64,000 nt of DNA, taken from NCBI GenBank assembly GCA_009617715.1, contig VTFK01000264.1, positions 310,001-374,000 on the forward strand, read 5' to 3'. This DNA is from Plectrocnemia conspersa (lineage: Eukaryota; Arthropoda; Insecta; Trichoptera; Polycentropodidae). Below, one piece after another: positions 49,696 to 61,600 of this stretch. Made by a program: the position numbers and the translations under genes. The notes below the pieces were generated by a model that was given only the letters and a program-made list of their open reading frames with translations, had not been told where the DNA came from and made no database searches. How positions within the stretch are numbered: the stretch's first letter is position 1; every line of letters begins with the position of its first letter.

Positions 49696-52600
49696 ATGTT
49701 CGTGTGCGGATTAAAGGCTTATCACAGCGACAGCAGCGAAGAGTATGAGTCTGATGAGGACATTGAAAATGTTTTAGTGGTACATCAATCGTGCGCGAGA
49801 GTGGCTCGGTTTATTGTTTATTTTATTTTTTTTTGTTCAGAAACGTAGAGAAGAATGCGAGCGGAAAGCGCGTCGAGGAGAAATGGATCCTCGACTGGAG
49901 TTTACCTTCCAACTTCTCATCGATGGCACAGGATTACCGAGGCACGAGATCATGGACCATGTGTTTGAAGGAATATGGTATGTGTGGCAATAATTAAATT
50001 ATATTTCAATTTGCAATGTGATTCAACGCTTATATGCATTAAATAATGATTAACGTTTTTCTTGTTTGCTAGTATTGTAATTAACAGTATTTTGTGGAAT
50101 AGTCGTCCATGTAATATTTTTTATTAGTGGTTTCTAAACCATGTGTTATTACGCCCCATATTAAAAAAAGCCTTTAAATAATCAAAATATATTTTCCTTG
50201 AAAGTATGGAAAAAAAACGTTATTTATATAATAAAAACAATAAGATTTAATTTTATTAAAAGCTAATGCAGAAAATCCCATTTCGCATAAATAGCAACAA
50301 CACTTGTATGGCTTTGCCTATTAAAAATTATTCACTTTGATTCAACAAAAAATAAACTAGAATTCAGTCTCAAGTTTTTGTTTTAATTAAGTATCGCATT
50401 AGAATTATATCAGCTGTTCGTTTTCAAAAGTCTGTTCACATGCGTACTTTGTGAAAACAAGATCATTGAAATACTAAAACACAAAAAGTGTATTATCAAA
50501 ACTTGAAAAGATTTTTGATTACTTCAATATGATTTTTGGCACGGAAGTCATTATAAAAAGGAAACATGTCAAACATTTTTTTTGTAATTCGCCATTTCCA
50601 TAACATTTATTTATGAATGGTTTTACTTCGTCTCTTAAAATTAGGTCCTTGTAATTATTTATTTAAATTCCCTAATTATTTAAAAAAAAAAACAGTCTGA
50701 AAATAAATTTAGCGCTACTGAATAAATTTGCCTCTACCTTGTGGTTTTTATTTACTAAAATCGCAATTTAAACTTTCAGCTTGAAAGTCCTTAAAATCAC
50801 TATTGCACGAGATAGTCAATGCACTTAATACTATTGTAATATAGAAGTGATGTGTATTTAGCTTTCATATCTTCACACAATTTTACAAACCATCTGTTTT
50901 TGATTATGCCTGCACTACACTCTCTGGAAGTTGGCCAAGGTTGGCCAAGGATGGAGAATATAGTGGGTTACTTCGGTCGAGCTCGATTCTGCCCGCTCTA
51001 AAATCTCTCGGAAGTTGTCCGAGGTTACCGAGAACAGGAGGTAAAGTGGGGGTAATTCAGTTGACTTGGCCAGCTTCGAGCGCTTCCGAACATTGTCGGT
51101 ATATTTTCCGAGTCAAAAAGACCGAAGTCGGAGCTGCTCTTTCGAGCTTGTTAAGTGACGAGAGTGAGAAAGATAATGATATGGTGCTTCGCAAACTGAG
51201 ATAGAACGAGTAACTCGGTTCAATTTCAGTATGCGCGTAGGCGTTCTATGGTCAACACGTATGTCGAGCGCTGCATCGTAGTCACGTGGTCAAGTTATAA
51301 TACCACATGCTTATCGAGGACTTCAACAGACTCTTACTGACATCTTTGAATATTTTAGGGGGCCAAAAGGGATTAATTATATTAACATATGTCGTTATTA
51401 TATTTTTTTCATATACAATTAAATAATTAGTGGTACTTGATTTCGTTAAAAAAAGTCGTTCCGAATATTCTTATGTACTTTCCTAGATCGGTTTATATAA
51501 ATGTCACATTATAACGAATTCTTATTTAGAATCGATGGCAACAAATTCTAGGATAGTCACAGATGTGGTGTTCGTATTCTGAAGTAGCATTTTTATGCCT
51601 TATGGCATTTTGCAAAAGTCGACAAAGATTTTGCGTAAAGTGAATATTTTACGACCGAAAAGTTTTCACTGTTATTGTAATGGTGAATGGCCACACAAAC
51701 TTTTATAATTATCAGTAATGTAATTTTAATAATATGACAATTTAAAAATTGCGTGCAAATATGTCGGCTGTACGTGACAGAAGCGGCCGTCCGGACATCA
51801 TTCGCGGCTGCCGTCATATGAAATTTGCGACAGTGTGATCACTTACTCGAAGTCGTAACTTTGGTTCAGACAACTTCCAGAGAGTGTAGTGCAGGCATTA
51901 CAAAAGATGCCAAAAACAAATAATTAATGATCCTAAAGTGTTCTGGAAATATATAGCACTAAACGCGATCCTCAGTCGACGACAGTTCACGGTATTTTTC
52001 GCTTTCTGCTCAGTCGCTTACATCTTCTTGTTCTTGGTCTTCAGTACTGACCATCGAAGAAACTAAGCGTTCAGATCGTAAATACGGCTTTAATAAATTG
52101 AATATTTTTCTGGGCCTGTTTTGATTCCTAATTTCATTTTGAAGGTTTGCTTAAGTCAGTCACGCTATCATTTTAAAAATGATTATTTATTTATTTATTA
52201 ATTTATTTAGCTTAATAGCTAATCTTTACATCAAACAACTTATATAAAAAATATATGAAAAATACACAACAGAAAATAAAAATATACACTAATAAGACTT
52301 AATATTATAATTTATTATATACGAAGGTGTTTTTTAATTCCATTTAGGAAACCCGTTATATTTTTGCTTTTTCGGATTATTCTTGGAACACTATTATACA
52401 AATCAAAACCTCCGTACATAACTCCCCTAGCCGTACTCGTTTTCTTATACTTATCTATCTTTAAATTTTCTCTATTTCTAGTATTATATTTATGTACATC
52501 TCTATTTCTTATTAAATACTTATTAAAATATTCTGGTAATATATTATTTTCTAACTTATATATAAATACTAAAACATTCATACTCAATATTTTTTGAACA

Positions 52601-55600
52601 TTCAACCATTCTAATCTATCAATCATACTTTTACAACTAGTTAATCTATTTTTATTTAAGATTACTCTCATTGCCCTATTTTGTTTGTCTAATTTATTTA
52701 ACATTTTAATTTATTTAACATATTTAATATTGTTGCACAATAATTAAAATGGGGCAATATTATACTATTGTAAATTTTTTTTTTGTATTTATACTTAATA
52801 TATTTCTTATTCTAGATAATAAACCTATTTTATTACTATTTTTTTTTAATATGTAATTACAATGTTCTTTAAAATTTAATTTTGTATCAACAATTACTCC
52901 TAAATATTTTATACTATCCACTATTTCTATACTAGAGTTATTTATTACTATTTTGATATTATTATCTAATACATTTTTATAATTAATAAACATACATTTA
53001 GTTTTATTCTCATTTAATTTAAGTACATTATTCTTTAACCATATTTCCAATATACTTAATACATTATTTAAATTATTTACAATTTCTTTAATAGTATCAC
53101 TTATGCAATACATTAATGTGTCATCCGCAAATAGATGAATTTTACACTTTTTCACGTTATTAACTATATCATTAATATACAATACAAATAACAATGGTCC
53201 CAATTTAGACCCTTGTGGTACTCCATAAGACACAAATTTCTCTTCAGAATATACATTATTTTTTTTAACTTTTTGTTTTCTTTTATATAAGTAATTATTA
53301 AACCATCTTAAAACTATATCACTTATACCTATACTCTCCAATTTCTTTAACATTATTTTTCTGTCTATTGTTTCGAAGGCTCTCTTGAAATTCAAGAAAA
53401 CTGCTCCAATGATTTTGTTTGTATCCTCAGCCAACAGCTAATCATTTATCACTACTTGTAATGCAGTTTCAGTGGAATGCTTTCCTCTGAATCCCGATTG
53501 TTGTTCACATATTATGTTTTGAGAAGTAATAAATTCCTTTAATTGTTTGATTACTACTTCTTCTATTATTTTTTCTATACACGGTAGCATGTTGACTGGT
53601 CTCATTTCTTCAACTTTTTTACTATTTTTTATTTTAGGTATAGATACAATAGTAGCAATCTATACATTTTCAGGCATTTCTCCAAAGGAGAGTGCTTTAT
53701 TTATTAAATAATTTAATTTAGTTCCTATTATTTCCCAAGTTTCTTTAATTATATTTATATCTAGTTCATCAGTACTAGTTCCCTTTTAAATTTACATATT
53801 ATGTTATGAATTTCATCTAATGATACTGATTTAAATTTACTAAATTTTACAATTATTGCTTTATTATTATATTGTATTAAATTACTAAGCCTAGGTATTG
53901 AATTCACAATTTCTTCTATGCTCTCAATGTAATATGTATTAATTTTTTCTGCTATTATATAAGGATCTTGATATATATTTCCATTAATTTCCATTTTTAA
54001 TATGTCGTTTTTCTGAGTTGGATTAATTAATTGTTTTATTGATTTCCACATCTTATTGGATCATTTTGTATTTCATCTATCAATTTTTCATACCATTTCT
54101 TTTTAGCCATTCTTAATGATGCTAATATAATTAATATTGTATGTGCTTGGAAGAATTAATATTTGTCAGTTGTTCATCTTTGAATTCAGACTGCAAATTG
54201 GAATTTTAATGGTCTTTAGTAAATCATTAAATATTAGTTTTAAGCAATGAAAAAAATATTGTACTATTTTTATTTAAATATACGTTTATATATATAGTTG
54301 GACGAAATAAATCAACTGTTCCTGCCGCACATGAGAAATAAACTGATATGGTTTTATCAAGAAGTTGAACAGCAAGATGCCAGTAAACCTATCACAAAAA
54401 CATCTACAACATCTTCAACATCTGCAGCAGCCAATGATAACAAGAAGAAAAAGCTATTCTTATCGGACGGATGGGATTTTCCATTTGTCGGCATATGCAT
54501 TTACATGTTTCGCATTACAATAAGCAAACAATTACCGGAAGAGGGTTTCCAGAAAGATTTGTAATTATACATTATTTAAATTAAACTGTATGGAAAAGAT
54601 TTTGATGTTCTTTTTAAATAGATTTTGCGGAATATTAGACGCTCACACTGTCGGCATGGTGACCGGTATAGAAAGAATAATGGAATGTGTTTATATGGAA
54701 GCTTTAGCCCACTTGAGCGCAGAAGGCGACGATGAGGAAGGAAAGTGTCCCATGGTGAAAAATCAATTGCTACCTGGCTTAAGATCGTTTTGCAGTGCTT
54801 TAAAAGGTAGTTGATCTAAGATAATAAATGTAAGAGGAGATTTTATATATTTGGTTTTCGTCTATAGTTTGCGAAGAAGTTTGCGACGAAAAGAACATAT
54901 TCGACGATGGAGAAACAGTGTTATCTATGATAGATGGACCTGAGAGCATTAAAGCGATAGCTAAAAAGCCTGAAGATGTTGCAAAACTAGAGCAAAGAGT
55001 CTCTGTATGGATTAAACGTGTTATGGAAGTATGTTGCTTGTTTTATATACTAATCTCATATAAATAGGAAAAATTAAAACTTATTATTTTTTATATATAT
55101 ATATTATATGCATATAATATTTAACTATCTGATGTATCATAAACTCTAGGTATTGATGGAAAGCGAGCAGTTGAGAAGAGAAGTAGACTCAAGTGGTCCT
55201 CAAGATGAATTGGAGTATTGGAAAAAGAGAGGCGCTCAATTTTCACAATTGGTTTCGCACGTTCAGGTTAGAATATTATAATATTCCTCGTCGCTAAGCG
55301 ACGATGATAGACGGTACTAGTAAATAATGACAATTTTATTATTATGTATAGCATGTGTATTACACAACTTTATTTGTAATAGCTCTTTTGGTCTTTATCT
55401 TCAGGACCCAGAAGTACAGATGACTTTGATGTGCCTGCAAATGGCTCAGTCAAAAGTGATCAAACAGTGGAAGGACACAGACCATAAGATGACATTTTGC
55501 TACAACGAAGCCAGAGACAACGCTAAATTCATACAAGCTATGGAAAAATGCTGTCATTCTCTCTACTTGGACGATCCTGTTCGAATGAAAGATTCTATTC

Positions 55601-58600
55601 TAAATCTACTCCAAACCGTGCGGCTCATTCATAGCATATCTCAGTTTTATAACACGTCAGAAAGGACATCGTCTTTGATGGTTAAAGTAAGTTTTCAATA
55701 ACATATCTATCAGTGAAATATAAATATTGATTCAAATATTAAATTTCAGATTACAAATCAAATGATTGAAACGTGTAAGCAATACATAACCTGCAGAAAC
55801 AAAGAGACAATATGGTCTCAGGACAGAGTCATTGTGAAAGAAAAACTCTTGAGTTGCATCCGATTAAATCACATATACAGGAACACTTATTTGTTTATAA
55901 AATCTCAAACTTTTCTTCCTGATCAGCAACAGTTTGGTTTTTCTGAAAATTACGTTTTCGGAAAGTTTGATACATTTTGTGCGAGACTCAGTAAGATAAT
56001 TTCAATGTTCGATTTACTCGATGATTACAACGATCTGTTTGCCAGGCGAATGGAAGGATTACTTCTGGGTAAAGGTTAGTGTTTCCAATTATTTAAACAT
56101 ATTAAAGTTAAGCAGAAAATAAGTATATGAATATATTGAAAATATAGATTTTTTATATAGAGATTACTATGTAGATCTTTAAATAATTTGCAATTTATAA
56201 CCTTTCTTGTAATATTTGGTGATTAATTAGATTTGGAAAATGCGATGCAAACATTTGAAGAAACAAAGTCAGCAGTGACGACGAAGCAATACGACTATTT
56301 GGATCATAGAAATTTAGAGTTCGATCAAGACTTTGACTCGTTTATGTTAAGCACAAATTCTCTTAAAGAAAACATAGGAACTTGCATAGAAGAGAACTTT
56401 TCAAGCGTCTGGGAAACTCCTTTGGGTATTAAATTCTTGGTTCGCTTCGAAAAGGTATGCTTAATAATACATTCGATTACTGTTAAACATTTGAAAGCAT
56501 TAATAAATCGATACTCAGGTAAGCGAAAAAATACCATTGACTAAACTTGAAGAAAAATACACACGAGTTCTGACATACTGCGAGCACGAAGTAGAGAGAA
56601 TATTCAAGCTGTACAAAAAGCAAAAAGACGATCCTCCAGTACCGAGAAACTTTCCTCCTATTGCCGGTCAATATATTATTTTTACAGTAGCATACTTTAA
56701 ACAATAATTTTGTGATAATATAATATATTACAGGCAGAATCAAATGGTGTCGCTGCTTAAGGAATAATTTAGCAGAGCAAATAGATCAAGTCTCAGCTCA
56801 CGCTGTGCTTAAAAGTCTTTCGGCGACGGCTGATCTCTTGAGGAAATATACCAACGTCAACAGTACTCTTGAGTCCTACGAAAATGATATGCAACTATTA
56901 TGGATAAACCAAAATGTATGCTACTAAGACAATTCATTATTTAAAAAATAAATAATAATAATTATTGGGGGATCGATACGTATTTTTGTTTGTTTATTCT
57001 TGTATTGATATCAGTGGCGTAGCTATGGTGGGGCGGAGGGGGCGGGCCGCCCCGGGCGGCACTTGCTTGGGGGTGGCATATTCGCGATGGGATCGTCTAG
57101 TGTGGTGCTTAACCCTGAATACCCTAAAACATATATAAATCCACGAATAACAAGATCTTAATATTATTATTTTAAGAAATGCTGATTTTATGACCCTGCA
57201 AAAAATGTATGGGGGGGGGGGTGGCAATTTTAAGGATCGCCCTGGGCGGCACATACCCTAGTGTGGTGCTTAACCCTGAATACCCTAAAACATATATAAA
57301 TCCGAAAGGGCGATCCTTAAAATTGCCACCCCCCCCCCATACATTTTTTGCAGGGTCATAAAATCAGCATTTCTTAAAATAATAATATTAAGATCTTGTT
57401 ATTCGTGGATTTATATATGTTTTAGGGTATTCAGGGTTAAGCACCACACTACGCCACTGATTGATATTGATATTGTCATATTCAAACTAGTCCCCATTAG
57501 ATATAATAGACATATGCCAGCGTTTCTTATAAGCAAAACTTCAGTTCACTAGATGATTTTTTATTTATCTCCTTTATGGTCACAAAATGCTCTCCTTTCA
57601 AATTATCTTTATCTACGGGAGTTAAAAAGTCGCAAAAATCATATCTGCAGTGATGTTTATAAAATACACAATAGCACATGGCAATTAAAAAATCCGAATG
57701 GACACTGTGACGAATCCGCCTATTGTCACGTAGGGTCCGTACATGGGTGCGTCAAATTGATTAAAGGCTTTTATATTTGCATTGTTTTGAACTTGACGAT
57801 GTACGTTGTGAATTAGTATGATCATCTAATTGGTGTACCCAACAAAATTATAGCAATAAATGATTTAGTAATATTTTTTCTTAAATGATAATGAAAATTC
57901 TGAACTTTATATATGTTTTTTTATTAGGTTTGGGATGCCGATGATAGTCTAAATAATACATTGCTTACAATGGACAAACAGGCTAACAAGGTCAAAGTGA
58001 ACTTGGATCGTACAGTCAGATTGTTAATCAGAGAATCTGACTGCTTGAACAAAATGGGAATCGAACTACCAGTTGTTTGTCAGGCTCTATATGCAAAAAG
58101 AGACTATTTCACATTGGTCAACGACACTCTTCAGGTATACATTTACTTACATTTACTTTTATACTAATACTATATTATAGTTAAATCTATGTCTTGATTA
58201 ATCAGATGGTTATTGACGATTTTCTGGAAGCTGTTCGCGAAGTGAAGCCAGAAGTGAGACCTTTGCTATTACCTCAACTGGCAAGACTTGCGACACTCTT
58301 GAGACCAGGACTGGAAAGGAAGGGAGCTTGGGCAGATTCAAGATGGCGTTCTTTCTCACGTCGTGCAATATCTGCAGTGTCAGCGTTTCGTGCTTTGGTC
58401 GCACGAGTGCATGACGTTTATTGCAATCGAGTCCTTCTAGTGATTGCTTCCATGCGAGACGTGTGTCCACATGCGCTTCCAGGTATTTTTTCTAGATATT
58501 TTCCTCTGACAAAAGTAAAATTCTTTCTAATATCACTGAGCAACACTATTTATAATAATGAAAATAATTGGTTACTAAAATGTTTCACATATATATTCAT

Positions 58601-61600
58601 AAACACTGTCAGTAGGCTGTGTTAAACCAACAACACGGTTTTCGTCCGCGTCGATCCATGGCCACTAATCTAGTGTACGTTCACAATCTCTTTCGAAGGC
58701 GGTAACAAAATCCCTACATTTTAAAATTCAGGTCGATGTAGTCTATTTCGACTTTTAAAAAGCGTTAAGTTACCAAGAAGCTACTTAAGTGGCCGTTGTA
58801 TTATATGCTAATGATATAATACAACGGCACAAGTCCCCGAGTCCCTATGGAAGTGATCGATTAGCATTGCGAAGTATTAAATATTAAAAAATAATCAATA
58901 TCCTTTTAAAAATATTATATAAACTTGAACATGCAATTTTGATATTTCACGCTAAGATGAGGATCCTTGGGCAATCGATGATTTTTTAGAGAAAACAGAA
59001 GCATCTTGCAGGTGCGTTATAAAATGATCAAACAACAAAAATGACAAATTTACACAAAGCATTATTATCTATATAGAAACACGGCTTTAGAACTAAACAG
59101 AAAGAGTCTAATGGTTGAAGAGGCGGTTGAGGAAGTTTTGGATCTTGTCAAGAAAGCAGCTCAACAGTTTAACAACGATAACATGTCGGCAGAATTTGAC
59201 TTCATGATGGAAGAAGGTTTGAATTTTAATTATTATTTTTTATATGTCAACTATCGTTATTGCATAACTGAAATGAATTAGAAGAAAACAAAACGGACAG
59301 CAGCCATGCGAACAACGATGAAATTGGATCGGCTACTCAACAGGATTGGTCAGCTGTTTGGGAGTGCTTTGATAATCCTTATACACTTTTGACGGCACCT
59401 GGTGGAGGATTATCAAAAGCAATGCAGGTATAGTTATAATTATAATTGTTTTATTTCATATCAAAATAAAAGTAATAATAAAATTATTCACACGGACAGT
59501 CGGTAACCTTATGTTTCTCTCGTGGTCAACTTTAAGTCGAATTTTAATAGCGGAGTATCAAAAATTTAAATTTTTGCTGGTTTATATTATTATTTTGATG
59601 TGAAAAAACCACTGCAGAAAATGTATCATATTTTTTAATGATAGGTTTTGGTATTTTAAAAATAATCTTTTCTGTATATGTAACAAAATTAAATTTTGAT
59701 AATATTCAAGGATATGGTACGGAACGCTTTTGGAGAAATGAGACGCTACTACAGCAGAAAAGTTATAGACGTCATTATTAAGGTGACGAGATTTTCTCTA
59801 GACGCTTTAAAGAGGAGGTTCACTGTCAATGCTGAAAGTCCCGATGGTTAGTTTAAATAGAATATGTAATTAAATGTATATTATAATATGTGTTTTTCTG
59901 ATAGACATAATCAACCGACCAGTGTTTCTCTTACAAGCTACCCTAATGATACCAAACGTGTCTGTAAAACCAAGCATTGACGAAATACAGGAGGCTCTTA
60001 TTATAGCAGGAAAGAACATAACAGGCGTCGCCAAAGGAGTAGCTCAATGGACAGGCGGAAAGGTGCCACCAGTAAGTGCATTTAAAAAAATGAAACACAT
60101 ATATACACGACTATAAAACATCAAGATTTGGATTTTTACTTCAACTTTTAAGCAATTTGCTACTGAATTTAATTAATTACATTCTTCCTTTTCTCCCAAA
60201 CCAGCTTACTTTAAGTTCGAGTCAAGTAATAATACGTAACATTTCGTTAAAACGAAAAAATCTGATGTGTTAGTTAGTTAAAAAATAATATTATATTAAT
60301 ATATCTGTGGCTCGATATAAGAACAACCAAAAGCATTTTTACTTGGTAGCCGTTGAATGTTACAAAAAATTAAACTAATCAGTATTCGTTTTAATTTTTT
60401 AATAATACTTACTCACTGTTTTGCTAGAAACATCTAAATTAAACACGTGTTCTAACGTAGTGTAAAAGTACATTTTTATTTATAATACTTACTAATATTT
60501 TATATGCTTAGAATGAAAGTTTAATGAGAAAATCTAGGATTTTGAATTAATAAAGTATATTGCTATCTACGTGCTGATTAACCCATTCAACGCGGCACTC
60601 GACTTTGGCTTGTGTCTTGTAACGCGACAACTCATCTCACCGTCTTTATGAACTAGTAAAAATTGCAATTAAAATAAACTATTTTAATCGTATCACAAAT
60701 AATATGACACGAATAAAATTATCAATGTTGGAATGCCAACCAAAATGATCTTGGAAATGCACCATAACTCCGCGGGCCTCACCCTTTTCTTGTGAATAAA
60801 ACAGGTTTAAACCGGTTTTTTTCTCCTGTGAATTAACCGGTTCACCATGAGTTCGCAGAATATAATTTAATTATTTTGCGAACTCATAACTGTAAACTCA
60901 TGAATAAAACAGGCAATATCTGTCATATATTCGAAAGAATATTATTTTAAAATCAAATTAATTTTTTTCTTATAATTTCGATAGTTAATTTTTGAATATA
61001 TGGATGCACAAATAATGTATTTTTATAATACGTTGGTTTTCACTACTTTGGCCACTATAAATAAATATATTTTGTGTGATGAATCTCGCGGGCCGAAAAA
61101 ATATTCAAAGCAGGCAGCATACGGGCTGCGGGTTGGGCACCCCTGATCTAGAGTATGCAACAGCGCTCTATAAACATGTGAATATAGACTCACACACGTC
61201 ACACGTACCCATACGCGCGACCGAAATTCGTAGGGCTGACACAAGCCGATATAATGACTAAATAATATTATAATTCTATGTGTCTTTTACTTATGAATAC
61301 AATTTATATTACACGTCTGATTTATCTTCTGTGCCTACAAATGAAAAATCGGAAAAAAAATATATATTTAAAAAATAATTTAAAATAATCAAAAATTTAC
61401 TTAAAATTTTCTCTTTTTTATACACAAAATAATAATTATTTTCTTAAATTATTAACAGCTGCCATTTTGAAACAAAATAGCGGATCAGGGTGAATCGTAA
61501 TTATTATAAGTTATATTTAATAATTTTTTATTGAAACTATGTTAGTTTCCGTGTTTTAAAACCCGTTAAATACTATATGTTTTAAATATATATATTTTTT

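Noticed and set aside
55290..55312. CGTCGCTAAGCGACG palindrome in a dynein intron
   Set aside because: Arms of only 7 bp; too short to separate from chance.
57553..57816. 87-residue + frame in a dynein intron
   Set aside because: Lies between exons that join in phase without it, and matches no dynein sequence I recognise.
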